Source: Panorpa germanica
Lineage: Eukaryota; Arthropoda; Insecta; Mecoptera; Panorpidae
Direction: 5' to 3'
Length of the DNA: 64,000 bases
Assembly: GCA_963678705.1 (NCBI GenBank)
Contig: OY783222.1
Span: forward strand, 13,153,730-13,217,729
Under the pieces are notes generated by a model. It worked only from the letters and a program-made list of their open reading frames with translations. It ran no database searches and was not told where the DNA came from. Positions 45,210 through 57,009 of this stretch are shown piece by piece. Each line of letters starts with the position of its first letter. The stretch's first letter is position 1. The position numbers and the translations under genes are program-made.

Positions 45210-47040
45210 AACGCATGACGAAGTGACTCCAAAATGTTTACTGGGACAAAATGAATTCACAACCCAATTATGTAGTGTTTATCCGTTCCTAGTCCACACG
45301 CGCCGCCTATACCGTAACTACGCCACTGGATGTATTCCATTTATTTTTTACGGAATTTTCTTCTATTCCATGTATAGATTGCAAATCGTAATATCAACCA
45401 CACAATAATACAATGATTGTTTTTATAATGCATTAATTGGCTGTGTAATTAACTTGTTCATTATAAAAACGGCCTTCACTTTGTAGACACGGCATTACGC
45501 AATACATAAAGAAAACAAACACGGGGACTAATCCGGATAGGATTGTGTGTTAGTACCGACGTCGACCGTCGACCGTGGGGTCAGGGGGAGCTGCTGTCGA
45601 GCCATGTGGATTATATCTCAACATGGCGCCTACTAAATACGTCTAAATTGATGACTAAATGCGCAAATCATTATTGCTAGAAAAATGACTGGATTAAATG
45701 TTACCATTTTCAAATTTAATTTATAAAATACATATTGAAGATGTTATATTTCTTTCTGAGTAAAAATCACGGAAATTTTCAATGAGTGTTCTTAGATTTG
45801 TATTAATCACAGAACTAGTACAGGGATAAAGAAATAATCTTTTTCTATTCTAGTTTTGTTGCGTCATTTGTTGATAATGACGTTGCTTATTTGATACCGC
45901 ATACCAGGCAAATGGTAGCCCGGTATTAGTGGTAACGCAAAATCAAAAAATTATAGATAATGGTTTTAAAAATCTAGTATTTCCTTAACTTTTTTATACT
46001 TGCTGCTTTTCCTTCTACATGCTCATTTACTTGTTACTTCTCTTCTGTACTGAATTGTGCATTTGCTCAAATTGTCTAATATTTTCCCATATTGGAAAAA
46101 CCCATGTATCAAAAATACAAAAACGTTTAATGACTTGTGAACCATGTCTAAATTTCTTTAGATCATCAAAGTGACTCCCGAATTTATATGCATTTTGCAT
46201 ATATTTCCATATTTTAGAGCAAATGCATATTTGTTTTGTTTTTACATATTTTTGTTGCATATTCCAGTTTAATTATTTTATTTAAGTGCTTGAAGGAAGT
46301 ATTGGACGTACAGTCAATGCGAATGCGTACGAACAAATATTGAACGTTTGAAAAAGAACTTTTCTATTACCAATTAAATGGCTTTTTGCCGGTAAAATTT
46401 TTTTTTAAATGCATTTAATTGCTTAATAATTAAAAAATTACCTATAATCAATGTCAAATTCAATTCAAATTCAAATTTAATATTCTTTAAAAGTAATAAT
46501 AAATTTGACAACGCTCGCGAAAGAAATGTATGATGGTGTAAAACTTAGCTTAATTTTATTCATTTCTTGGAGTATAATCTCTTTCTATTTTGAATTTCTC
46601 TCTCGATTTGCCATTTGCAATGTTGCCGTCTCATAATCCACATTTTCTGTTACTTACTGCTTTTATTTAATTATTTTCGTAAATTGGTATCCTTTTGATA
46701 ATTTTCTTGATATTTTTTTATATTTTGTTATATACACGTAGTTTTTGAAAACCTTTCATAGTTAAAAGTTGTGTTATTTGGTGAAATTGAGCTAAAAATT
46801 ATGATATGTATGGAAATTGGCTATTTTAAATCAACTGTAAAAAGAAAACTATGAACCCTAGGTCACTAAAATTTTGAAACAGCATGTATTTTAACTATTT
46901 GTACGATCCTGCAAATTTCGCGACTTTTTCATCATTTACTTAAAGGTCTTGTACCTCCTTCACAACTCGATTTTACTTGCATATTCCACAATTTAGTTTT
47001 TCTATTTGCATATTTTCTAAAAATATTAAATACTCATATC
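45210..47040. other. Stretch without recognised genes
   Basis: AT-rich with one GC-richer segment at 45535-45650 (CGACGTCGACCGTCGACCGT, a GTCGAC/CGTCGACCG tandem, and ATGGCGCC). The minus-strand frame at 46027-46260 has no recognisable domain. Confidence 0.4.
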
Positions 47041-47109
47041 TAGGATTTGTATTGCGTATACATAATTAAACAAATAAGTAATCCTTTCACGTCATCTCCT
47101 ATTCCTACC

Positions 47110-47450
47110 ATCTTCTTTTATATAAATTACTATCTCTTTTATATATTACAGTGTAAAAGAGATGCTAATTTAGAGAAGAACTGACCAAACGTCAGTTAGA
47201 ACTGGTTTGAGCATCATATAAAATTTTGGTATTATGAATGTCATGAACAAAGATAAATAAAATCGTTTTTTTATTGTTTTACAGACTTTAATATTAATCT
47301 CGTGGCGTATGGCAATAAAATATGGTTCAAAACTAAGCTGCAAAATGGAAATTGAAATTTTATATACTTAGCTATGTTATTAACTTTTGGATATTTAAAA
47401 AAGCCAGTGGACTATATTAGCATATTTAAAAAAAAAAACATTTTAAATTC
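47110..47450. repeat. Family B repeat, copy 5 (partial)
   Basis: ACTATCTCTTTTATATATTACAGTGTAAAAGAGATG hairpin at about 47128-47163, then TTTTGGTATTATGAATGTCA and GAACAAAGATAAATAAAATC as in the copies at 640 and 20640. Confidence 0.55.
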
Positions 47451-47825
47451 GACTTTAAGAAAATTTTTTTTTCTCCTCAGTATTTAACTACACTGCTAAC
47501 GACTAAAAGTGTTGCCAGAGGTAGCGACTGTTAACAACTTTTAATCTGCAAATTGTTATAAAGTCATGCATCTGGCAATAATATTGTTTACTTAACGATA
47601 ATGGTTATCGTAAAAGCAACAAGCGAATTGAGCTACAGACTTCAGCTTATGGTAATCCAAAACTGTTTCTATGTTTTTCATTAATTTACTGGCACCAAAA
47701 TCATTTAGTGCTATAAAGACCCATTTATTCAAAAACACTGGCTATTTAACTCCTGACGTGTGAACGGATGGATACGCACTTTGGGCGATTCTTGGGCACA
47801 CGGGACTTCGAGTTCAGATGCGGAA

Positions 47826-48447
47826 CAATTGGATTGTGTCCTATGTCTTAATTTCGTGTAATTAAAGTGTACTATATATTGATAAAGTGGGTTACTAGAT
47901 CCTCAAATGTTCAATTATTTTTTAATAACTCCTTATATGTTAAGAGATATTAACAATTAAAAAAGTCATTTTGTCTCTTTAATTATTAAAGGGATTCAAC
48001 GTTGTACACATTCCAAGTGCATGTGACATCACAATCCTTGTGTAAGGTTACCAACCTTACAGCTCATAAATCTCTGCTATATGTATTTATATATCAAAAT
48101 ATCAAATATTATTTACAGCTATTTCAAGTAACTGCCTTAGCAGGGTTAAATAAAATAAAAACTTATTATTCTTTGATTTGACTTGATTATTTGACTACCA
48201 ACAGCTACAGAACGTTACCACAGCACTGACCTACTCAACAAATAACTGACGTTAAAATGCATTTCACGTCATACAAATATGGCCGACCATTTCTTGCGCT
48301 AAAACTACAATTCAAACTTTTAATTGCTATATCTACATCAATATTTAGATATCTAATAAAATAGACACGCCAATACACATTTATTAACATTAATTTCAAT
48401 CAACAATTGAAAAATCGACCACTAAAAAATGAGGACACAAGCCCATT
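47826..48447. mobile_element. Family A MITE, complete copy (622 bp)
   Basis: Left CAATTGGATTGTGTCC and inverted right CAATGGGCTTGTGTCC are terminal inverted repeats. TGCGGAA occurs directly outside both ends (47819-47825 and about 48447-48453), the probable target duplication. AT-rich interior, no coding capacity. It is the reference for the partial copies at 7284, 10655 and 16371. Confidence 0.75.
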
Positions 48448-49119
48448 GCGGAATTTGGCTTAGGGACTTGGACTCATACAGATTAAGTTGAATTAATTAT
48501 TATTGACTTTTAATTGGGGAAACCATAACACTAGTTAAATTCATCACTTATAATACGTTTCTGATAGCCTAAGATACAAATTAAGACACCGCAACTTACC
48601 TTACATCAATTATCCTAAATTGGTATCACCAGTATATCGATTACAACACATTTTGCTTTTAAATAATTACAGATTAATGTTTTCTAGTATTATATTCCTC
48701 TTTATGTTAACTATGTTACACACAATCCACAAGTTCTTAAAACTCTCTTTTCACTTGCAGATTTTCACATAGACAACACTAGTTTATATAAAATATTTTT
48801 GTAGAAGCACTGAGCAAAATATTTCACTATAATATTAGATTAGAAATAAATAGAAATTTAAAATATATATTTTGATGTTGTTCATATTGATATAAGGCAG
48901 CTGTCAGCCATTTTGTGTTGCATTTGAATGTATGTATGTAAAACAGGATGGGACTCATTAGACGTGCGACCGTCAGGAACGAATAATAGATGAGAGACAG
49001 ACAGATTGACAGACAAACCAACTGATGGCATGAGATTTGTGGTCCAGTCCAGCTCAACTTTAGAGATTACTGATTACGGGTGAGAGCGAGCCGTGCGAAC
49101 CTGGCATTTTTCCCATGAA

Positions 49120-49180
49120 TGGGGTTGTGAACCATATCTTAGATTAATTTAATGCAGGACTTAAATAAAACTTTGATTAA
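49120..49180. repeat. Family B left end
   Basis: AATGGGGTTGTGAACCATAT and CTTAGATTAATTT match the start of copy 1, then a Harbinger-like element begins. Confidence 0.5.
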
Positions 49181-49701
49181 GGGCCTTATTCTGTAAAGTA
49201 TTTTCACCGATGAAAAAATTTCATCGCTATAAAATGACATCACAAAAGCGATGATTTTTTATTTGGTTTCTGTAAGAAATTTCGATCGATTTTATTTTTG
49301 TCGCTGGAAAAAAATCGACCAAATTATAAGGTCGCCTTTAGCAGTGACTTTCAAATTTTTCATCGCTGTATTTTTTAGAACTGTAGAAAAAAATTTAATA
49401 CACAGTATATATGTATAGTCATATGAATATACAAATATAAATATATTCGAAAGTGAGCTTATGTTGCTTGTTAATTGACATGTATTTGTACCTGTAAAGT
49501 GTTTGAATTTTTAAATATTTGAATATTCTGAATGCCGTGATTGGTCAAATATTTTTAAAATTGATGACGTCTTAAAATACGTCACTATACTTTTTCACCG
49601 CTGTATTTTATAAAGGCGATGGAAAATTTTGCATACAGAATACCACTTCAGATATTTTAAATAAATAAGGTCGATTTTTTAAAAGTTACAGAATAAGGCC
49701 C
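49181..49701. mobile_element. PIF/Harbinger-like MITE (521 bp)
   Basis: Ends GGGCCTTATTCTGTAA and inverted GGGCCTTATTCTGTAA are identical over 16 bases. TAA is duplicated at 49178-49180 and 49702-49704. TWA duplication and GGGCC ends fit PIF/Harbinger. The interior repeats TTTCATCGCTATAAAA- and TTTTCACCGCTGTATTTTA-like motifs in both orientations. Confidence 0.85.
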
Positions 49702-50224
49702 TAAATACAAATCATATAAGCCTAATTGTTTTAAAAATGGAACACGCCGTTTTATAAAAAGCAAAATAGTAATTTTAACACATGGTCTTATGGAGAATAC
49801 AATTATTTTTTTAAAATTAGAATTAGAAATTAGAAGTAATGAGAAGAAGTTCATGTAAATAAATTATTAACCATGTCTTTAACGAGATATTATTATTTAA
49901 ACTGTTAATTTTTCAATTAACTCTAGAGATGAATCGAACAGTAGTGGTGATGTGGCAACAGCGCTTTCATATTGCTCTGAAATAAGTCAGTTATGTCAGC
50001 AACTGAACGCAAACAAGATGGATAAGAACTCTCAGCGTAGTTGTCACGTTTAATTCTGTATTACTATGGATGTGTATGTACAAATACGTAAAGGTGCTAT
50101 TTGGTTGTGTGTGAGAGTAGTAAGACTGTACTTCCAAAAGTTTTCAACTGATACTAACCGCTTTGACTACCTTATATTCGTTGTTCACTAAGCTAAACTT
50201 TTGAATCAGACAGTCAGTGAACAA

Positions 50225-51030
50225 CTACCTTAATTTCTATAAAACTTTACTATATAATGTCATAGTTGACTATAGGACATCAAATTCCTAATCACTTATT
50301 AATAATTCGCAATATTATAAAAGATATTAACAAATAAAATAGCCAAAAAATTACTTAATCGAGATATGTTTTATACCCTCATCTATTCTATTAATTTTCA
50401 TCTCTTTTATACAACAGAGTGGAAAAGAGATGGATACTCAAGAGAGTGCATACTCAAACGTCAGATATTACTTATAACTGTCTCTTTTGTAATGATTCTA
50501 TGAATCTTTAATCCTTAAAATAGTGTTAGAAGGAAATTTTATTAGTATGGTAATAAACGAAAGGTTAGTTTTTTCTAATTTTTCTTTGAATAATATTAGA
50601 TTGAATTATTTACGCAGTAGGTTACTTTTGTTGAATTAGATAAACCTTAAATACACGTGGCAAAACAGAAATTCAAATTTTTAATAGCTTCACTCTTGAA
50701 CAAACTTTATAATATTTCCGAAGCATATTTTTTAACCGATTGAAAATTAATTCAGATCCCGTGTATTAATTTATATAACGTTTTAATACAAGTATTATGT
50801 AATATTATATAAATTTTAATAAAGTCAAACAAAAACTCAAAATAGTTAATATAATCCGTTCTTAATTTTAATATGCATTTATGTATTAATTTTAATTAAA
50901 TTTAGAACTACTTTAACAGTATATATTTGCGATAACCTCGGGATATAAATTGAAAAAATATGTTAGCAAATATTTCAATAAAAATTTAAATAAATTCGAC
51001 CTTAAAAAATGAGTTCCTAAGTTCATTCCG
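50225..51030. repeat. Family B repeat, copy 6, with family J insertion
   Basis: TTAATTTCTATAAAACTTTA at the left, the hairpin CATCTCTTTTATACAACAGA...AAAAGAGATG at about 50399-50431, and AAATGAGTTCCTAAGTTCAT at the right. Family J (TTAATCCTTAAAATAG ... AACCTTAAATACACG) interrupts at about 50495-50660. Confidence 0.55.
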
Positions 51031-51106
51031 TGTCAATATGTCAGATAGACAAACTTTCGTATCGAATCCGACTCAATAAATATTTTAGATCTATAAATCA
51101 TAGATA

Positions 51107-51245
51107 CACTGTAAAAAAAATGAAAAAGAAAAAGGAAAGAGTAGCACGGAAATAATAATAATCAAAATATAAATAATAACTGCCGTACGACTTTTAAGTC
51201 AGGGTACATTTATAAGATATATTTCCGTGCTATTTTTTCGCAGTG
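51107..51245. mobile_element. Small MITE (139 bp)
   Basis: CACTGTAAAAAAAAT and GTAGCACGGAAATA at the left mirror TATTTCCGTGCTA and TTTTTTCGCAGTG at the right. No target duplication identified. Confidence 0.6.
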
Positions 51246-51608
51246 CTGCCTTAGTCTATGAAAGAGGCGTTTAAAACATTTTTTGGACCACGTTCTTTTA
51301 CAGTAAAGCGACAAACAATATCTTAGTTTTTTAATTTATAATTAGACTTTTATTCCTAACATCTAATTTGAGGTAAATCGAATGTTGTTTTGAAATGAAT
51401 CTTACATGTATATTTCTTTTGTACGCATTGTATATGATGCTGAGAATTGTAATTTAGAAACCGGCGTTATCAATTGACTTGTTCATACCGCCCGGATGTT
51501 TGTCTAGAAAGGACCCTTATAAAGACTACGATAACGCCTGAAAGGCTACAATTATAATATAAAGGATAGTATTATAAGTAGGACTTTAGTTGGATATCAT
51601 TGCGTATA

Positions 51609-52200
51609 CAGGGTGTCCCAAAATTCAACGATAAGCGGGCACCAGAGGGTGGTCCTGCTCATGACTACATGAGAAAAAAAGAAAAAAAAAATTTATCTCA
51701 TTTTGTTTAGAAATTACAAAAAAATAATAAAAATCTTTCGAAAATTGAAACACCTTAAGATGTTTTTAACTACCAAGACCACAATTTTTCAAATATTTTG
51801 GATTTTTCTTTTGTATCGGCAACCTAAATAGCACTGCTATCCACCACAAACATTAAAAATCCCAGAATGCTAGTAGTTTTTTACACAAAAATCAATCGAA
51901 ATTATTTTTTTCCCTAAAATTTTTAAAGATTTTTACTTTCAGCCCACTTTAACTCATCGTGGTGTAAAAAAAAAGTATGAACACTACTATGGCAAGTTTT
52001 TTTTAAAAATTCAAATTTAATGAGTTAAAAAAATACAGATTTTATTATTTTAAAAACTGGAAATAAATTAACGTTATATTTAAATAGCGATTTCAAAGAA
52101 AGTGTAACACTTTTCAAGCAGTTTCTCTCGACTATTGAAAAAAAGTTATGCACTTTAAATTTTATCGTATTTTATTATAAAAAAGTGTCGCCCAGTGTAC
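51609..52200. repeat. Probable transposon end (ACAGGGTGTCCCAAAA)
   Basis: ACAGGGTGTCCCAAAATTCA resembles a motif common at the ends of dispersed insect elements. Only this copy is in the window, and a matching right end was not found. The A- and T-rich stretch that follows has no open frame. Extent is a guess. Confidence 0.25.
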
Positions 52201-52266
52201 ACTGAAACATTGTACTTTTTTAAAATTGTTTGCACTGTCATACGATCTCAGTATAATACTGTAATA

Positions 52267-52516
52267 CCAGTAAACATTTTGGAGTCACTTTGCCATCATA
52301 TTGCAGATGCGTATGATTTTCTTGTTATGAAAGAGTTTATTTACAGTTCAGTTTCTCACAGTCGTTTATATTAAATGTCTATTTTATCGGCTACAAATTT
52401 GGAAACCACTCCATCTGTCAGAACACAAATAAAGATAAAGTTGATGCGAACTAAAATTGAAGTGCAATAGTGATAGAAACGTCATAAAATAGGACACTTC
52501 ACCAAATTGTTTAGTG
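52267..52516. mobile_element. Mariner-like MITE (family E, copy 2)
   Basis: TA then CCAGTAAACATTTTGGAGTC at the left, CACTTCACCAAATTGTTTAG at the right; interior shared with 54866-55080 (inverted). The right end is slightly decayed. Confidence 0.65.
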
Positions 52517-52979
52517 AGATTTATGTCACTCAATTTTTACATCAAGTTATAATAAACTAAAACTAAATTAGAACTCACATTAATTGTAATATATTAAGAT
52601 ACGTGTTTTGTAGATTTGTTTATTTTTGCGCATTTTTGTGTTCTATTTATAAAAAATTTACTAGGCTCGGGACAAAATATAAAATCAATTATTTCTTTAA
52701 TTTTAAATGCCACGCGTAATCAATGATATACTGGTACAACCACAATTATTTCAGTGAAATCAAAAGTATCTAGTCACAATTGCTCTTTGCACAGTTCAAT
52801 TCTATCCAGTTACAAATGCCCCGATTGAATTTTGACCAATCGAAAATTTCGATTCATAGACATTTTTGTTTATTGGCTAATCTGGGCATGGTTCTATTCA
52901 AATCCGGTTCTATTCAAAATGGCAAAACTGGTGCAACACTGTAAAATACAGTGCAGAATAAATCATGAAAAGAAAACGC

Positions 52980-53070
52980 CATAAGTAAATTTGTTTACGT
53001 CACGGGTAATATTTGTTATATTAGATAAACGCTAAGTGCATGTAACTATGTTTAGCGGGCTATTACCTGA
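52980..53070. repeat. Family J fragment
   Basis: TAATATTTGTTATATTAGAT and AACTATGTTTAGCGGGC match the right end of J copies. Confidence 0.45.
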
Positions 53071-53599
53071 ATCTGTGTGTTTGTTTAACAAAGTTATTTT
53101 CCAACTAATAACATGAAGAAATATTTAAACAGTATTTCAAACAATAGCTGAATATTAGTGGGCTTATTCTTTTCAAGGTAGAATAAGCCCTAAATACCAT
53201 CAGAACTGAAACACTTTGAAAACTTATTGAAAACGCACAAATTATTATTCACGGTTTCACAATTTTTTTATTTTCCAATTAGGTAGTATTAATTTTCAAC
53301 TTGTCACAATTGAAGATTTTATTTGTAGTTATTTGTACTTTGGTTGTTTATTTTTGAATTCCTTCTTACTAAAGCAAAGGTTACACTGAGTGTCACATGA
53401 GCAGATGCATGGCACCGCGACCCCTGAACCGCTGGACTCCCGGACCGCCTGACCGCCTGACCATTGGGTTCCTCCTCGTTCAACAATTTAAGAACATTAA
53501 TAAAGTCAAGACCGGTTGCAACAAAAAATATCCTAGATTATATGGCTACAAATTTGTAACTAAAGAAAAAAAAATTATTCTTTACAGTGATAATTGGTA

Positions 53600-53740
53600 G
53601 AAAATTGTCCTGGAGTGAAAGTTTCACACCTGCTAGCTTGCCTCACACTAATTTCAATGTTAATTTTCCACCTCTTATATAGAAATTGTGTGCAGTGCAA
53701 TTTTACACTTGCTAGCTTATTAAAAGCTAATTAAAGAGTT
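53600..53740 (+). repeat. Family C repeat, two tandem units
   Basis: GTAGAAAATTGTCCTGGAGT ... CACACCTGCTAGCTTGCC, and about 80 bp on GAAATTGTGTGCAGTGCAAT ... CACTTGCTAGCTTATTAAAA. Confidence 0.6.
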
Positions 53741-54104
53741 ACATTTTATTACATTTTCTGCCAGGATATCCGTAGCTCTTTATTGTACTTGTACCTCAAA
53801 ATAATAATAAGGGCGTCCGCACACTGGAGACACAACTTTCTCTAATATATTTTCCAATTTTTGAAACTACGCCTTTCTTTTTGCACATTTACATAATCAT
53901 AAAACTTTATAAGATACTAAAAAAAATTGAGACGTTAAGAAAATGTTTTAGGGATTATAGACTCTTAAGAACATCCTTTTAAGAATTAAATCTTTCAAAG
54001 GCAAATATAAAAATAAGACTCTTTTAGATTAAATATTATCAAGTAAAATTTCATATAAACATAAGGTAACATTCATGTATTGTGTTTAACGTTGTAGAAA
54101 GACA

Positions 54105-54430
54105 ATGCTAAAATTAGCTGTCAGAACCTCAAATATCAAATTATTTTTTCTTAAGTCGCAATATTCTTGGAGATAATAACAACTAATATAGTCATTTTTG
54201 ACTCTGTAATCATGAAAGGGATTAAAATTAAAAAAAAAAATACTTTCGTCGACAACATGTTCGTTTCCCACCCTCTTTCTTTTGTGAATTGCCATCTCTG
54301 TTATACAATATAGTGCATAAGATGCATAAGAGTGTATTTAAAAAAAAAAGAATTAAATTAATAGACATGTAGTAACATATATTTTAATAAAAATTGAAAA
54401 AATTCAACTTTAAATTTTGTGTTAAACTTG
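54105..54430. repeat. Family B repeat, copy 7 (partial)
   Basis: TTAGCTGTCAGAACCTCAAA ... GTCATTTTTGACTCTGTAAT ... CCATCTCTGTTATACAATAT, in the order of the copies at 1 and 20282. Confidence 0.5.
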
Positions 54431-54644
54431 TTGCTAATAATGCGCTTCCTTAAATGTTCTCATGGTTTGTACTGAGCTGCTAGATTGTCTTAAGACAATT
54501 GTCGTGCAAGAACCATTGATGAACACATCCGTGTTGTAGCTGGGTGCCAGTGTTGTATCATTAATGACAGTAGGTAAACTGCGGTCATATTACCAGAAAA
54601 AGACAAAACATAGATATTACCTTACATGTAACATTTTACTATTA

Positions 54645-54860
54645 TGCAAAACCTAATAATATTTAAACTAAAAGGTCTTATTTTATTATTTTATAGCTTT
54701 TCCAAAAAATACTATGGGTATGCAAATGAGCGAAAGGGTACACACCTAGTAAAATAGGTCACAAACCGTTGCATGTTAGGTAGATTCGTTTACATAACAT
54801 GTAACTTCTGTTATATTGTAGATAAACATTAATCATGTAACTGTATTTACTGGGCATGGT
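54645..54860. repeat. Family J repeat
   Basis: ACCTAATAATATTTAAACTA ... TTTTATAGCTTTTCCAAAAA ... ATAGGTCACAAACC ... GTAACTTCTGTTATATTGTA ... TGTAACTGTATTTACTGGGC. The best partner for the copy at 8340-8582. Confidence 0.55.
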
Positions 54861-54865
54861 TGATA

Positions 54866-55080
54866 CCCAGTAAATAATTTGGTGATGTGTCTTGTTTTGT
54901 GACGTTTTTATAACTTTATCTTCATTTGTATCCCGACAGATAGAGTGTTTTGTAGGCGATAAAATAGACATTTCATATGAACGACTGTGAGAAACTGAAT
55001 TGTAAATGAACTCTTTCATGACAAAAAAGCCATAGGCATTTTCAATATGATGGCAAAGTGACTCCAAAATCTTTACTAGG
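54866..55080. mobile_element. Mariner-like MITE (family E, copy 3)
   Basis: CCCAGTAAATAATTTGG at the left and CCAAAATCTTTACTAGG at the right are inverted repeats, with TA directly outside both (54864-54865, 55081-55082). Inverted relative to 52267-52516. Confidence 0.75.
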
Positions 55081-55084
55081 TAAC

Positions 55085-55245
55085 TACCTTCTCAACACAT
55101 AACGTCGCAAGTAGAAAATTATCTGCTTACAAGCTAATTTCAAGGTTCATTTTCTACTTCTCATATAGTAATTATCTCGCACTTCAAGATTCACACTGAA
55201 GGAGGAGTTAGCCACAGCTAATTTTCTACCGCTGGTAAACTCATG
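55085..55245 (+). repeat. Family C repeat, diverged
   Basis: CAAGTAGAAAATTATCTGCT ... CAAGCTAATTTCAAGGTTCA TTTTCTAC ... CAGCTAATTTTCTACC. Confidence 0.45.
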
Positions 55246-55379
55246 TATTATTTAACGTTATGTTTTATTATTTTCAGAAGTTTAACAAAATTACATTACA
55301 TTATCACTAAATAAATGCAAAATATATTAAAAATCTTTTACTAAATTAATGTGTGACATTATATCTTACGTAGAGAGGT

Positions 55380-55515
55380 TTATTCATGTCAGAAAGTGTA
55401 AATTTACGTCGAAAAATAACATTTGTTACATAACTTTATGTTAACCTGAAAAATGTTACGTAACAGGTAATTTCTTTCTGTTAAATATACGTAATTGTGT
55501 TTAGCGCTTATATAT
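55380..55515. repeat. Family J fragment
   Basis: CATTTGTTACATAACTTTAT ... GTAACAGGTAATTTCTTTCT ... ACGTAATTGTGTTTAGCGC. Confidence 0.4.
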
Positions 55516-55844
55516 CTATAAAATTCCGTTCCTAAGATGATTTGATGCAATCGCTCTTTAAAATAAATGTTAGTTGAATAATAAACCGTCCATTCCAACA
55601 ATTTAGATAGAGGCTTGTCTGCCCGTTGCCCGTTTGTACGTCCAGTGCACACATTAGTTATTTCACGGTGGGCTGCGGACTTCATTTAAAAGGTCGTAGT
55701 AGACTAGAACCTAGAACCTGGAGATTTTATTACTACTGGTCCACTAACCAAACCTTGGACAACCAGTAATAATGATCTATTGTCTGAATCGTTATCAACA
55801 AAATAATATTAAATTATTCAATTATTGGCTCATTTATAATACGT

Positions 55845-55895
55845 ATGTGTGTGATGTGTGTGTATGTGTGTGTGTGTTTGTATGCATGTACTTAG
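55845..55895. repeat. (TG)n-rich microsatellite
   Basis: Interrupted TG repeats with TATG and TTTG interruptions. Confidence 0.85.
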
Positions 55896-56154
55896 TCCCT
55901 TTAACCTTATCGCATTATTTGATCTACGACCTCAATGAAACCATCTGCTAGCAACGTATCAAATTTGGGCATCTGGAGCATTGTGCTGGTATTGCATATC
56001 CCGTTGTTTTGTTTTGTTTCATTCCATTCAACTTCGAAGGATTCAAATAATTTCACTTTTTATTTATGTTATGTATATAAAATATATTCACTTCGGCGTA
56101 TTTAAGATACTGAGGTCTTTTTCCGACGTCTTCCTATTATGTTTAAGGTCAAAT

Positions 56155-56720
56155 CGATAAAAACAGTTAATATACAATTATTTCTATACTGTTACTTTAG
56201 TTACTACATGATAAAAGAACATTTAGAGAATTCTTTGTGAAATTTTTATAAATAAATATCAAGAAATGGGGCTTTGAGAGGGAGAACGAATCTCCACAGA
56301 CGTCACAAAAAAAGGAACATTGCGGTGCCTCTCATAACTCATCACTGGATTTTCTGAAGTCGAAAAACCAAAATGATTTCATTAGTTGATAAGTTTATGC
56401 AAGTAACCCTGTCTAGTGTTTCTTTATTTATTTTTCAATTTATTACAGCACTTAGAAGTCAAAATACCGATTTTTCATGAGAAAAATCAGAAACTTTTAA
56501 AATACGTATGCAATAAGCTCGGAGCTGTAGATTTTGAGCTAGAGAGGACACAGACTCTAAAAAAGCTATGTGTGAGAAAAACGCGTTTAAAAGTTTCAAA
56601 GAAAGACGAAATCAGACCAGGGAGGTGAAAACCGACAGTTGTACTCCAATCGACTTCAAATTTTCACACAATAAACTTAATATGTTGTATATTAATATAA
56701 ATAAATAAAAAAATATGAAA
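56155..56720 (+). repeat. Family F repeat, copy 3
   Basis: Aligns with 38220-38870 from ACAGTTAATATACAATTATT to ACACAATAAACTTAATATGT, with internal deletion around 56490-56515. Confidence 0.65.
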
Positions 56721-56739
56721 AAAGAATTAACACAACCAA

Positions 56740-56832
56740 ACCTAAAAAATATAATTCTGGTCTGGAGATCGAACCCGAAGACACAGTAGTCAATGTCAAG
56801 CATCAAAGTTGTCACCTACTGTACCGTCAATT
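56740..56832 (-). repeat. tRNA-derived SINE, copy 2
   Basis: On the minus strand: ACGGTACAGTAGGTG (A-box region), TTTGATGCTTGACATTGACT, then GTCTTCGGGTTCGATCTCC (B-box GGTTCGATCTCC) and TATATTTTTTAGGTTTGGTT. The same sequence of blocks occurs at 59125-59235 and in the head of the element at 14752. A promoter pair of this type is the hallmark of tRNA-derived SINEs. Confidence 0.65.
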
Positions 56833-57009
56833 ATTCTATTAATAACAACATGTCTAATCGTCGCCGAACAGCAACTGATGAATAAATTAAATTAATAGAA
56901 TTGTTTCATTTAAAAGTTGTCGCTTGCGACATTTCATCCCGTGTTGCAGCTGGAACGGGGTGTAAAATACATTAAAAATTTTCTACTAATATATTAATTT
57001 AATATGTAA

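Noticed and set aside
46027-46260. 77-codon minus frame as transposase
   Set aside because: Aromatic- and Lys-rich product without any catalytic or zinc-binding pattern; no inverted repeats around it.
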